From positions 1 through 64,000 of the forward strand of contig JAAEAF010006711.1 of the NCBI GenBank assembly GCA_011037195.1: a stretch of 64,000 bases of DNA, read 5' to 3'. Shown in pieces: positions 11,164 through 22,319 of this stretch; position 1 is the stretch's first letter; every line of letters begins with the position of its first letter. Made by a program: the position numbers and the translations under genes. Source of the DNA: Triatoma infestans (taxonomy: Eukaryota; Arthropoda; Insecta; Hemiptera; Reduviidae). The notes beneath the pieces are model-generated. The model was given only the letters and a program-made list of their open reading frames with translations, had not been told where the DNA came from and searched no databases.

Positions 11164-11649
11164 TTAATAATTAAATTCATTAACTAGAAATTGCCTATAC
11201 AGGAGAGAATCTTTCAAGTATTTACAAAGGATATTCCAATTTTCCCTATTCAGATATCTACAAAGTTCCAATTCATTAAAAAGCTTCTTACCGAAATATT
11301 TTAATCTGTAGCTAGACAAGACTGGACAACTAGATATGAAATGAATGATAACATCCTCTACTTGTTTCAAGTTACATAACGAACATAACTGAGGTAGATC
11401 TGTATTAAATGGTCTATAATTCAAATTTACTGTTTAGGTCCGTACTTTTAAAATGAATTTGATATCATTGAAACTTCTATTTGTTTATTTAATTTCCCCT
11501 TCCACGATTCCAAACAATTAGAACTAAAATCTTCCAACGGCAACTGGAATTTTTCACCTAAATTTTTCCAAGTATTGAACCAAAGTAATTTTCTGGAAAT
11601 GACATATGAAGCGATAAGTTTTGGTAACCTACCGTCTGACAATTTAAGA
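11164..11649 (-). pseudogene. Non-LTR retrotransposon C-terminal fragment
   Basis: Minus-strand frames 11650-11448 and 11424-11164 read as the end of a LINE ORF2. The first part contains LPKLIASYVISRKLLWFNTWKNL-type sequence; the second has the zinc-finger-like C-x2-C-N-L-K-Q-V-E-D-V-I-I-H-F-I-S-S-C-P-V-L-S-S-Y-R. That C-x2-C ... H-x5-C pattern is typical of the LINE C-terminus and also occurs at 38700-38560. A frame change separates the two parts. The fragment is cut off abruptly at 11650, where U6-identical sequence begins. Confidence 0.72.
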
Positions 11650-11683
<34 letters not shown>

Positions 11684-11709
11684 GGCCCCTGCGCAAGGAT
11701 GACACGCAT
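11650..11709 (+). ncRNA. U6 snRNA internal fragment (60 nt, pseudogene)
   Basis: These 60 nt match the conserved centre of metazoan U6 spliceosomal RNA with no difference that I can see. They include the ACAGAGA box (ATACAGAGAAGATT) that pairs with the 5' splice site and the AGC triad region, ending at GATGACACGCA. The 5' stem (about 24-30 nt) and the 3' end are missing, so this is not a functional gene. It is joined directly to a minus-strand LINE fragment on one side and to an ATATAT tract on the other. Its perfect state implies a young event or a recent copy. Confidence 0.9.
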
Positions 11710-13055
11710 ACATATATATATATGTACAATAGACATACAAATATAAAAAAAATAAACATATATAAATAAGTGTTTAACACATATAAAAATAAAAAATGCA
11801 ACAATTATACCATTTTAAGAAAAATTAATGGAGCACATACTTGCTTATCAGATTTTACCCGGATTTTTATATTTAATCGGATCGCCAAAACAGTAGGGAT
11901 TTTTGTGTGGAATAAGAGTTAGAGAATTGAACTACACTGACGATTCACTGGTATATTGAATAAAGCAAAAGATGCTGTCTAGGCTTTAAAGTGAAACATG
12001 AGAAAAAACAAGAAAAAAAGAGAGAGAGAGTTGTGTAAGGCTAATAGAGTGGAGCGACGTCATAGACTAAGGAAGTATAGGGTTGCCTTTCTTGAAGGTT
12101 GAAGATACTATCTATACCTTTCAATATAAAACTCCCTCCTTTTTATAGTAGTCGAGCCTACCTCTGAATTCCCTTACTTTAGTTCTACTAGGAATAACTG
12201 GTAAGTCTTGAGAATTCCCTAGGGCTTTATGTTAAATAGTATGGTAGGAGGTACTGTGACTCCTCCTGTGAGTTTCGGCATATGCCAGTACGTCTGGAAG
12301 TTAAACGTATCACAGATATTTTCCGTGATAGCATGCTTCTTTTTGTGGTCATCGACCACATGGCGTTCGCCCATATTCAGGATGTGTTTGTCAAACAGTG
12401 TGATAACACAGACTTGCACAGAGCAAGTCAGTTTACACACTAACTGGTCTTTTAAATGTATTTGTTAAATGCCTTAACTAGGTTAAGTGGGGAGGGTGAT
12501 GGTACCTCCTGAGTGGAAAAAAAGAACACTTGTTTGGGTCCTTTAAAAGGGGCATATTTTTCTTAAAAATGGAAACATCCAACACGTGGGGGGGGTCTAC
12601 ATCTTAAACTCCGTTGTTGGAGGGGGATTCACTTTACAATTAAATATCCATACTATCTTACTATTATAGTTATTTATTTATTTATTTATTTATAACAACG
12701 CGAAATAACACTGCATCAGCTGTGAAATAGTCACTGACAAGAAAAGGACAGATTACAAGTTGTATGACCGTAAGGTAGATAGTATTGATAAATAAATAAT
12801 ATTTTGTTAAACAAAATAATTAAAACAAATAAACAATCAAACAATATATATAAGCAGATTGTTTGAAGTTTGTAGAAATAGTGTTTGTAGGTGTTTGTAA
12901 GCAGAAGTCTGTATGTCTGTGATTGTATCACATCCTTCTACAGACACACGGAACATAAATTTTAAAATGGCTATATTCTTTTGATTTATGATATATTTTA
13001 GGTTATGTTTGATATTTTATAAAAATAATAATAACAATAATAATATAATCTAGGG
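11710..13055. other. No gene; microsatellites and weak repeat similarity
   Basis: AT and ATTT repeats at 11707-11800 and 12662-12695, and a GA run at 12016-12030. The stretch 12325-12385 resembles 3010-3095. Overlapping open frames on both strands at 12219-12468 show no known domain. Confidence 0.4.
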
Positions 13056-13305
13056 ACGGGATTAGCTCAGTGGTCAGCGCAGTGGACTTGGAACGCCGAC
13101 GTCCCGAATTCGAGTCTAGCAGTGCCTGTCCAAGAGATTTTTTTGGCCTAGAAGCCCCTATATGCACATACACAGCCCATTCCGGTGTTGGGAAGTGATG
13201 TCTGTAACGAGAGAACTCTGCTCGGAGTGTAGTGAGAAGGCTCCGGGCGCCAATGGCAAATGTCGACGCACCAAAAAAAATAAATAAATAAATAAATAAA
13301 AACTT
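13056..13305 (+). mobile_element. tRNA-derived SINE, near full length
   Basis: The head carries pol III promoter boxes: A box TTAGCTCAGTGG (near 13070) and B box GAATTCGAGTC (near 13107). The body contains the family's conserved GTCTGTAACGAGAGAAC and GAGAAGGCTCCGGGCGCCAA segments. The tail reads GTCGACGCACC followed by (A)n/(AATA)n. The same family appears at 14935, 19766, 20886, 35570 (minus), 45675 (minus) and 50168 (minus). It is non-coding and depends on a LINE for movement. Confidence 0.88.
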
Positions 13306-14445
13306 AAAATCTAGAATTTATCATAAGACTCCCATATAGACAAATTACTTAAAAGTTGGGAGCCTATAAATTACAAAACAAAAACAAAAAAATACAACAA
13401 TAAGCAAAATGTGTTTTATGAAGGTTTCTTATAAAATGTTTATTCATGCTGCAAACAATGGAAGAGATAACCAACAGTTTTCATACCGTACCATTAGCAA
13501 TCAGCCTAAACCTATAAAGATTATACAGCCAGATTTAGTATCGACCGACGGATGTGTGTGTTCCCACAACCCTGATACATGTTCATTTATTTATACATCT
13601 GGTTAGTAACATGAGAGCGGACAGCTGCTGGATAATCTGATGGATTTCGATAGATAAGCTAATCAAAGCACAACCCACATCGACCATTATAATGCGCAAA
13701 AGTTCTAAATATTTTAGCATCACAATTTTTTTTTTTTTAATTGTGACTGTATTTTAAAAATATATGAGAGAAAGAAACATCAATTAAAACAGGATCAAGT
13801 GATAAAAATAAGTGAAAAAGTAAAAAAAAGACCAAAGGCGCCTCAAAAGAGCTCTATCATCTTATTTTTACTTAAATTAATGTTTCATTAAAATAAAGTA
13901 TATTCAATTTCCAGATATTAGGTCTTCAATAAAACACAAAGTTGAACAACTTTTTACTTACTCTTACTGATGATAAGGAAAGTTGATTTTCCAAGTTTTT
14001 CGGAAAGAGGTGATGTTAGGTTTATCGTCTATATCAGGGTTTTCCTACCTTTTTTTCCCCCTGGACCCCTTACTTGGACTTTTCCTTTATGAGTATCCTC
14101 TTTCCTTTTCTCAAATAAATCTAAAGATATGCATAGGCTTTTTATATTCTATTAGTTACTTCAATTTATTTTTTTTTAAATAGAAAATAATATATAAAAA
14201 AATGTTACCCACGTTAACTTTTAATGAAAGTACAATAATTATTCATCAACTTTAAAATAACAGTTATTCATCTTATATGAAAATAGCTCAATGTAGCTTT
14301 TAATTTTTTTAATGTGATCCTTGAGCTTGTTTCATGGATCCTAGTTTTTTTTTTTAAATCAGGTTAAAATGAAGATATAGATATAATTAGACATTTTAAT
14401 ATAATACATTGTTCTCATTATTCTTCATATTTTTTCTCTAAACTC
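13306..14445. other. No gene recognised; AT-rich
   Basis: AT-rich with several T and A runs (for example 13728-13738). The short frames at 13409-13606 and 13983-14183 have no domain and no flanking retroelement marks. Confidence 0.45.
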
Positions 14446-14449
14446 TATT

Positions 14450-14880
14450 GCCTTTCGGTGTCGAGTATTTAGTTAGTGGATACCTCTATCTGGGCCAGCC
14501 TCCTCATTGCTGCCTCCTCAATTGACTGCCTGTAGGCACTCTATGTACTCCAAGTAGGTATCTTATCCTAGGCCTTCCTCTCGGCTTCCTCCCATCCGAT
14601 TTCGCCTCCATTAAGCTTCTTATCTTCCAAACTACATTCCTCCAACACACGTGCCGAACCATTTCAACTGCCGAATTTTCATCTTTCCAAGTAATGGTTT
14701 TATTTCTAGGCTGCTTCTTATTCTTTCATTTCGCATTTTGTCACGCCTAGTCCTTCCCTCAATATGCCGGAGGAATTTCATTTCAGCGGCCGTAACTCGG
14801 CCTCGCATGCATATCTAATATCGTTCATGATTCGGTTCTACACTGAAGAATGAGAAGAAACACAATCTTGGAGACCATTA
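14450..14880 (-). pseudogene. LINE ORF2 C-terminal fragment (RTE/Jockey-like tail)
   Basis: Translated on the minus strand, 14790-14640 reads A-A-E-M-K-F-L-R-H-I-E-G-R-T-R-R-D-K-M-R followed by N-E-R-I-R and R-Q-L-K-W-F-G. This is the familiar post-RT block of many arthropod LINEs (AAEMRFLR ... RRDRIRNE-IR ... QL-WFGHV-RM). Downstream is a degenerate Arg-rich W-E-E-A-E-R stretch. Stop codons and frame changes are frequent. A similar but better preserved block of the same kind is at 57550-57939 on the plus strand. The RT core itself is absent. Confidence 0.7.
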
Positions 14881-14929
14881 GCTTCACTGATTTACTTATT
14901 TCTTTCTTTCCTACAATAGTGTTGTTGGG

Positions 14930-15128
14930 AAAAAAATAGCTAAGTGGTTAGCGCACTGGTCTCCCACGCAGAGGACCCGGGTTCGAGTACAGCTGTACTA
15001 ACCTTAGTTTTTTCTCCTTAGGAGCCTCTACGGCTCACTGTCTGGTGATGGACAGTGTTGTCTGTAATGAGAGAACCTCTCTGGAGGCCGGCAGTGCACT
15101 GAGAAGGCTCCGGGCGCCAACATCTATA
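14930..15128 (+). mobile_element. tRNA-derived SINE, 5' part, split by the BEL element
   Basis: A-box-like TAGCTAAGTGGTTAG and B box GGGTTCGAGTAC (14989) head the copy. The body has TGATGGACAGTGTTGTCTGT and GAAGGCTCCGGGCGCCAA. The sequence stops at CATCTATA where the LTR begins. The missing tail (GATGTTGATGCGCC plus A-rich end) is found at 19764-19800 on the far side of the BEL element. The retrotransposon thus landed in this SINE, which is older than it. Confidence 0.85.
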
Positions 15129-15397
15129 TGTTGGGAACTTGTACTTAAAATTATGATTTTATATAATCTGTTTTATAATTAAATAGTACTTATTTTTGAA
15201 TATTGATATATGAAGCTGTTAAATAAATAAAAGGAAATAAAAACATATGTAATATTACTAGAATATAGTGAATCACTGTTTGAATTGTAATAAAACCTTC
15301 TATTTTGCAAATTAAGTTTTCTGCATTTTTTTTTCTTCATTTTAAGAGCTTAGAAAATCATCAACAACCCAAATCCCTACGTTAAACTAACTGGACA
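15129..15397 (+). repeat. BEL/Pao 5' LTR
   Basis: 269-bp LTR that starts TGTTGGGAACTTG and ends AACTGGACA. It is nearly identical to 19511-19760 apart from point changes and a deletion of about 19 bp in the latter, near the TTTTGCA stretch. AATAAAA motifs that could serve as polyadenylation signals lie near 15222-15242. The likely primer-binding site TGGCATCCCTTG starts at 15402. Confidence 0.88.
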
Positions 15398-15584
15398 TAA
15401 GTGGCATCCCTTGTGGGGAAAATATTACTTGAGGATTAGAACGTGATTTTTGTAAAGAGTGAAGAAGGTTTTGAATTAGAAACAGCCCCAACTCTAAATC
15501 ATAGGAGGAAAAGAAAAGAAATTGGCACCTTTAAAAAATGAAAGGACCCAAGTGAGGTGAGTATTCACTGTTTCTTTAAATAAG

Positions 15585-16520
15585 TTGTTTGATCTAATTA
15601 AAGCAGAAAGTATAGAATATGTTTCCTTAGAAAGAGAGTTTGCTGTAGCTATAGATAAGGCTGAACGCTTATTTTACTTGGATAGACAGATCAATGAAAT
15701 AATATTCTCACTTAACGAATATGAAATTGCAAATGAAATTGATAAGACTGAGGAATACAGAGAAGAATGGATAAAAGTGCGTACAGTAGAAATTGATTTG
15801 ATTGCCAGCAAACACGATAAGGTTAGCGAAGTAAGTTCTATTAATTCTGAAAATAATCTAAAAAGGTTTTGTAAGTTTAAACTCTTAAATTGGAGCCTAA
15901 GATTTGATGGCAATATATGTAATTGGATTGGGTTTTGGTCTCTGTTTAAAAGAATTCATGAAGATGACGCTATTTATACTGAAGAAAAATTCCAGTATCT
16001 AATACAATGTACTGTAGAAGGGTCACCTGCTCGGAAATTATTAGAAGGTAATCCGCCCTCCGCTGATAATTATAATAAGGCAGTAGAACAATTAAAACAT
16101 AGATTTGGACGGGATGGTCTCTTAGTAGAATTATATGTATGAGAATTACTAAATACAGTTTTAGTTCAATTTGCAGAGAAAGGTATATTCACTTCAAGGT
16201 TTATATGACAAAATTGAAACCCAACTCAGACATTAGAATCTCTAGGCATGACTCCTGACAAGTTCGAGCCATTTATAGTTCCGCTAGTAGAATCTACTTT
16301 GCCTGAAAGAACGAAGAGAGAGTGGGAAAGAGAACGTTCGTCAAAAGCAGGTCAACCAGGTGAACTTGATAGATTGAGAGCCTTTTTTAGAAAAGAAGCT
16401 GAGAGAGAGGAGAGGAAGTCTCTTGCTAAAACTACCTTTAATAAGACTCTGGAGTCACATATGGGCTCAAATAAATTTACAAAGAGAGCTCAGAGATTAC
16501 AAGGGAAAGTACAAATATAA
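15585..16520 (+). pseudogene. BEL/Pao gag remnant
   Basis: The open stretch to 16142 holds a coiled-coil-like acidic start (E-R-E-F-A-V-A-I-D-K-A-E-R) and the BEL Gag core: F-D-G-N-I-C-N-W-I-G-F-W-S-L-F, D-A-I-Y-T-E-E-K-F-Q-Y-L, and G-S-P-A-R-K-L-L-E-G, then Y-N-K-A-V-E-Q-L-K-H-R-F-G. This part builds the particle that packages the element's RNA. A stop at 16140 and a frame change precede a second open stretch, 16248-16520 (S-L-G-M-T-P-D-K-F-E-P-F), also Gag-like. No ATG was evident at the head of the open frame, so the start is uncertain. Confidence 0.82.
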
Positions 16521-16522
16521 CT

Positions 16523-17372
16523 GTGGCTGGGTTGATAAATGTAAAGCCTACTCATAAAATTGGTTGCCCCTTTTGTGAGGGTCAGCATTCCAGTGATAGT
16601 TGCTTTAGGGCTCGCGAGAATTCGTTAGAGGAAAATCACAAAATTTTAAAAGAGAAAGATTATTGGTTTGTATGCTTCAAGAAGGGCCACCGCAAGCGGC
16701 AATGGAAATTGAATATAAGCTGTGTTTTATTTACTGGGCGACATCCTGTTCTTTTCTGACCGAAGCCGACACAAGAAAAAAGAGAAGGCAGTTTACGAGG
16801 ACGAACCAATTGGGAAGACTAAGTTGTCTAATAGCAATGGAATGGAATCGTACTCATGCAGACGCTTCAAGCGATATTGAAAGGTAAGCCTGATTCTATT
16901 GTGAGGGTGCTAATCGACACTGGATCTCAGAGTAGCTATCTTACTCGAGACACTGAAAACCGAATGGATTATACACCTGTAAGTCAGGTAAAGGAAATGC
17001 ACGCCTTATTTGGCGGAAAGACTTTCAGAACCAATCCTTCACAACAAATTCAAAATTCAACTTAGTAACCCTAATAGTAAATACAGTTGCAATCTAAAGG
17101 CGCTTGATACAGATGAAATTTGTTCAGCTATCCCAATGGCAGCTGATGGACCATGGAAGCATGAACTTCAGAAAATGGGAATCGTACTTTCAGATAGAAA
17201 AGTTGTTTGATGTGATAATAGGATCGGATGTGTGAGAAAGCTGTATACAAGCAAAATGGAGATTTTGAGCTGTTGAAACCGTGCTAGTTTGGACCATTAT
17301 GGGAAAAATAGAAACTGGAATTTCAAATTCTGTGTCTAACATAGATCTTACCTGCCAGAATGTATTAGCCAA
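16523..17372 (+). pseudogene. BEL/Pao nucleocapsid knuckle and aspartic protease remnant
   Basis: 16560-16740 encodes a Cys-rich region (C-P-F-C-x-G-Q-H-x5-C and a damaged C-F-K-K-G-H). 16856-17065 then has the retroviral-type aspartic protease active site V-L-I-D-T-G-S-Q-S-S-Y, with the catalytic Asp in DTG. A second protease block, F-D-V-I-I-G-S-D-V, follows near 17210. The protease would cleave the Gag-Pol precursor. Frame shifts break it into at least four pieces. Confidence 0.8.
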
Positions 17373-17417
17373 AGAATTATGGGAACTTGATGTTTAGGCA
17401 TAGAAGACCCAGTACAA

Positions 17418-17917
17418 GTGAAGACGAGGGAACAGATAGCAGAATCTGTTAAGAATTATTTTCTAGAAACCGTCTGGATACTGGGCACTGGTCATTATGA
17501 AGTGCGTCTACCTAGGATAGTGGGTCACCCGCCATTCTCTAGTAATCAAAGTATTTGGAGCGAAATCAAGAGTGGCGAAATCAAGAGTGGCCGACAAAGA
17601 AGATGACTATACCCCGCCTCGAGTTAATAGCAGCAACGATCGGAGCCAGGATAGCCTCCAGTATACAAAAGGAATTTACACAATGGATCGTTACTATTGG
17701 AGCCACTCCACGACGGCGCTTGCTTGGTAGAAAGAGAAGAGCCGTGGAATATGTTTGTATGGAATCGGGTTCAAGAGATAAGGAAACTGACAGAGAGAGA
17801 TTTTTAGAAGCACAAACCAGGTCACGATTACCCGGCGGACTTCAGCAGTCGAGTTTGTACTCCTACATTTTTAGTCCAGTCAGAAAGAAGGCAGCAATGT
17901 ATCGGTCAATTCGATAG
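17418..17917 (+). pseudogene. BEL/Pao RT-RNase H remnant with RT core deleted
   Basis: R-E-Q-I-A-E-S-V-K-N-Y-F then G-H-Y-E-V-R-L-P (17418-17510) is the entry into the BEL reverse transcriptase. It jumps within about 100 bp to the R-V-A region and I-P-R-L-E-L-I-A-A-T-I-G-A-R (17610-17650), which belongs to the start of RNase H. The whole catalytic RT, including the YxDD box, is therefore missing. The remainder to 17917 is a degraded RNase H/connection. The element cannot copy itself. Confidence 0.78.
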
Positions 17918-18179
17918 CAAGGCTTTTCCATCGGAGGAACATATATGTAGATATTACTTTAGATACTCAAAGATTCTGAGATTGGTTGGCTGGATCTACA
18001 GATTTTATAATATGCCAGACTAAAATAAAAATGGAGAGGAGATCTGTCGGTACAAGAGATCAATCGAGCTGAGATAGTTGTCCTGAAATTAGTAAAAAAT
18101 GAGACATTTGATGGGCAGAAGGATAAAAAATTAATTGAGTTAAAACCTTGAGTGGATGTTAATGAAGTGATTCGCTTCA

Positions 18180-19303
18180 AGCCCGAAATTTGGGCCAGGA
18201 AAGATTCTGAAGATTTTAGAGCACCAATAATTTTACCATCATGTTATTGTTGACAGACTGGTTTTTGAAGCTCATTGGAGAAATCGACATATTAAGGGCC
18301 AAGGTCTATTTAACATCTTACGAGAGAATTATTGGATCATACGTGGCAGACAGACCGTGCGATGGCTAATTCGACAAAGCATTGTATGCAAAAGATATAT
18401 GAGCAAGACTTTCGAAGTTGAGTCACCTCCTTTACCGGAGAATCGCGTGAGAGACGCGCACATCTTTGAAGTCTGTGGCACTGATTTTGCTGGACATTAT
18501 ATCTAAATGACAGACGCAAGGTATGGATTTCAATTTTTACTTGTGCTATCTTCCGTGCAGTTCACTTGGATATTGCTACATCCCTTTCAACTGAAGCATT
18601 TGCAATGGTATTCCGAAGATTCGTCGCTCGTCGCGGTCGGCCAAATATAATGTATAGTGATAACGGCTCTGATTTTAGAGGCATGGATAGAGCCATTAAG
18701 GCAACAGACTGGGAACAAGTATGCCAAGACAGTTCCATAAAACGGATCGAGTGGCGTTTCAACCCTCCAACTGGAACGTGGTGGGGTGGATTTTGGGAAC
18801 GTCTCATTGGAACTTTAAAAGTCATGTTAACGAAGATTTTTGCAAAGTACCTCTTATCACAAGAAGAACTTTATATAATTCTTTGCGAAGGTGAAACCTA
18901 TACAAACTTTTGCCCAATCACTTACATTTCGTAAGATAATGATGATCCTATACCTACTACCCCTCTAATGTTTTTACAGGAAATACGCACCAGAAAAGTC
19001 ACTCCTCTAATTATAGAAAGTTTCATAAACATTTCTCATTTTCAGATGGGCATTTACAGATCAAATAAATTGCCGATATTTGAATCAGATTATGAAGACA
19101 TAATATTTACAGCGGACGTCTCTTATTTACCGGACTATAAAGAAACACCAACAGACATAGTATTTAAGGATGACATTCTCAGTATAGCACCAAATTATCA
19201 TTTGATTTTTACCAATGGGTCCCAGCACAAGGGAGATTTTTTTGCAGACCCGTTCAGAGAGTATTTCCATTGGAAGTTAGCCATATCTTGGAAGATCAAG
19301 TAG
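18180..19303 (+). pseudogene. BEL/Pao integrase remnant
   Basis: Starts with P-I-I-L-P-S and an H2C2-type zinc segment (A-H-W-R-N-R-H-I-K-G-Q-G-L ... I-V-C-K-R). The catalytic core shows all three acidic positions: G-T-D-F-A-G, Y-S-D-N-G-S-D-F, and W-W-G-G-F-W-E-R-L-I-G-T. The best open piece is 18566-18934, ending in the Y-T-N-F-C-P-I-T-Y-I-S block. Stop codons and at least two frame changes occur. 18968-19303 is the C-terminal tail after the core and is less well conserved. Function would be to insert the cDNA. Confidence 0.88.
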
Positions 19304-19510
19304 ACAATGTAACTAATAAGAGGAAGAAGACAGCGTTGAACCAAAAAGGAAGGCCAAATAGGAAAGAGCAGATTATGCGCGAAGTGAAAACGCGTTGTGG
19401 CAGGAAAGTAAAAATTCTTCTCAGATTCAGCCATTAGTTTCCCACTGCTTCAAAGTTTAAATAATGTTGACTCATTGGTGGAGGCAGTCTTTCGCCTCAA
19501 AATGGGAGGA

Positions 19511-19760
19511 TGTTGGGAACTTGTAATTAAAATTATAATTTTATATAATTTGTTTTATAATTAAATACTACTCATTTTTGAATATTGATATATGAAGCTG
19601 TTAAATAAATAAAAAGAAATAAAAACACATGTAATATTACTAGAATATAGTGAATCACTGTTTGAATTGTAATAAAACCTTCTACTTTGCATTTTTTCTT
19701 CATTTTAAAAGCTTAGAAAATAATCAATAATCCAAATCCCTACGTCAAATTAACTGGACA
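19511..19760 (+). repeat. BEL/Pao 3' LTR
   Basis: 250-bp counterpart of 15129-15397, beginning TGTTGGGAACTTG and ending AACTGGACA. Several point differences and a short deletion separate the two LTRs, indicating appreciable age. Confidence 0.88.
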
Positions 19761-19763
19761 AAA

Positions 19764-20885
19764 GATGTTGATGCGCCTTAAATTAAACAAAACAAAACTG
19801 TGTTGCTAATTTGGTAGTTTGCTTGGTTGTCCCTGACATGGTTCAGTATCTTCTTGTCTAACTTACCATTCTCGACATATGGTGCCACCTAGATATGCAT
19901 CTTCTTTTTGTTCTACAACAATTCCACCTCAATATGAATGTTTTTCTGGATTCACCCGAATTGCATTACTTAGTTTTTATAAGTGTTTAGCGATATTCCT
20001 TTCCATTTGAGCACTTCATTCCATTCACTGACTGAATATTGAAGATGGTCACATATTATCATCTTGAGTAAGAGACTGTCTGAGATAATTTATAAATAAA
20101 GAAAATTGAAAGATGAAGTTCCTAAAGAAGTTTTGAGAATGAATTATTTCGTACTATTCAATTCAAGAATGAACTACAGTATAGAGCACAGATGGAAGGC
20201 AACACTTGACGTATCTACAGTTTTCAGATTGCAAAAAAAAGCGCAATAAAAATGATGAAGCACAAAAAGATTTGTGACAGCGATAATCCTCATTTTACAA
20301 AGCCAAATATGGAATGGCCTTCACTCTGTCTTCACTTTACTTATATCGGCAAGCTTTGTAGCACAAAGGAAATACAAACATAGTCAGTAGAGTAGAGTGG
20401 ACCGGCATCCATATAATGTAAGAAGCAAACAAAATGTTCATTTAGCTGCAAAACGTTTAGTAAAATTCGAAGTTCTTCCGAAGATTGTGACGGTAAAATT
20501 TATAAGACAGTCGGATCCATAAATATTTTCGAAACAGCTGTTGATAAATTTGTAATAAATAACTGCTTTTATAACATAAAAGTAATTATTATATAAAAAC
20601 TGGTGCACTGAAGATTTTAAACTAAACTAACCATTTTGGATCTTTATTGCATTATACTGTTTATAATGCGTTATTACAGTATTTACAGATTAGTTTTGTA
20701 TACATAATAATAGTTTTATTAGCAGTCTGTATGTATGTATATCACAGTCTTGTTCATTGTAGTATTTTGTTTACATTTTGTTATATATTACTATGTGGTT
20801 ATATTATGGAATTAGAGGGTGCCTTCTATATTTGATTTTATATATACAGACAAAAATAAATAAATAAAAATTGCTCAAACTAAAG
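19764..20885. other. SINE tail (19764-19800) then spacer without genes
   Basis: The first 40 bp complete the SINE interrupted at 15128. The remainder is AT-rich with no recognised gene. Confidence 0.55.
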
Positions 20886-21065
20886 GTTAGGGAAGGGATT
20901 AGCTCAGTCGTAGCGCGGAGATCCCGGGTTCAATTCCAGTTGTGCTACCCTTAAATTTTTTCTTCCTAGGAGCCTCCACAGACAACACTGTCCGATGATG
21001 GACAGTGCTGTCTGTAACAAGAGATGACCATAAATGTTGACGCGCCTTAAATTAAAAAAAAACAA
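20886..21065 (+). mobile_element. tRNA-derived SINE, internally shortened
   Basis: A box GATTAGCTCAG and B box GGGTTCAATTCC are closer together than normal, so part of the tRNA-like head is deleted. The body holds a strong inverted repeat: GACAACACTGTCC (20981-20993), loop GATGAT, GGACAGTGCTGTC (21000-21012). It ends GTTGACGCGCCTTAAATT followed by A-rich sequence. Confidence 0.85.
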
Positions 21066-22315
21066 AAAACTCATCTGTGAGAATCAAATAATATGGATGC
21101 TTTTAATGGATAAATTAATGCTATGTCAGTATGATTTAAGTGGACATGTGCACTGTATTTATTGTCTGGGTGAAGTATGAGTAAAGATAAAATTCAAAGA
21201 AGGATATAATATGCGAATTTGTGAGGATTTTTGTATGCAACTGCATTAAAATTAGTTTTACAAATATATGCTACTCATTGACAATAAATATTGACCAAGG
21301 CAGTCATTATTATGCGCCCAACTCCAAAATAAGTTTAAAAAAAAACAAAATATGTAAATCGCATTAAGAGCGAGTCATTTGAGTGTTTCTCACCAGGCTT
21401 TTTCAATTCTTTAAAAAAAAAAAAACAACAACATATATTTATTTTATATCACAAGTTAACTGCACAAAAATTAATTTTTCAAATTCAATTTGCGAAAGCA
21501 GCATTCAAGAAAGTGAATGCAGATAATGAAGTCTAGAGAGGAGATTCCCTTGGTAATCCGGATGTAATAACCAGTACTCATGATAAAACAAAATATAATA
21601 GAGAGAATAAAACCTTCATTTCGTATTCTAAGTAAGAATAAATTTTTTTTATGCAGAAAATGATTTCAGCAGAATAGTCTATTCCAAGATAGAATTAAAT
21701 TATTTCTTATGAAAGTTCCAGTTTAAGCTAAATATCTATGGATTTGACACCATACATATAGACTTGGTGGACTATTTTCTTCTTTTTTTTTTGAGAATTT
21801 AGCGTCCCCGTGGTTATTTCAATCTATCAATTTGACCACTCTGGCTTTTGTCTATCGGACACATCTATGTTATGATATCACACACAGAAACGGTTAAAAA
21901 CTGTATGATGATCTCAAAGATGCTTGCTTCCATTATATTTATTTTCATTTACCTAAAATCCGCTATAGGGGAGGGTAAATCGAAAAAATTCTAAATATCT
22001 TCTTTGCTGTTGGATTTAAGAAGGAAATATTAAAGATTAAAATCGATTTAAAATGCAATTTGCAAATACGCTCATTCTGTGTGCAATTTTTAAATGATGG
22101 AAGTTTTTAATTCTTTTTGATTTTAAATACAATATCTTTACGAACCCTTGGCTGATCTAGCAAGTATATTTTCTTGACGTTGGTTTCTTCATTTTTGAGA
22201 GCCTAGAGGTGGAGGCAAGGCAAGTCGATGCGCAAAAAAAAATATTCCTTGTTAAAACTAGATAAAATAGTATCATTTTTTAAAGTCCTCTTTATAAAAT
22301 AGAACAGAAAGTTTG
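21066..22315. other. No gene recognised
   Basis: AT-rich. A GAGTGTTTCTCACCAG motif near 21378 resembles the TCTGGTGTGAAACACTC end of the R repeat in inverse orientation, so a short R remnant may be there. Confidence 0.4.
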
Positions 22316-22319
22316 TACA

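Larger units (their letters stand above)
15129..19760 (+). mobile_element. BEL/Pao LTR retrotransposon, defective (4.6 kb)
   Basis: LTRs 15129-15397 and 19511-19760 enclose gag, protease, a sharply shortened reverse transcriptase/RNase H and integrase in BEL/Pao order. A purine-rich AAAATGGGAGGA stretch directly precedes the 3' LTR. A complete element is usually 6-7 kb, so about 2 kb is lost, mostly RT. No clear target-site duplication is visible (left TATA, right AAAG), although the split SINE marks the insertion point. Confidence 0.9.

Noticed and set aside
11650..11709. Functional U6 snRNA gene
   Set aside because: The 5' stem, the 3' end with T run, and an upstream PSE/TATA arrangement are missing.
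13056..13130. Functional tRNA gene
   Set aside because: A and B boxes are present, but the cloverleaf is poor and the unit continues into the SINE body and tail seen in several copies.
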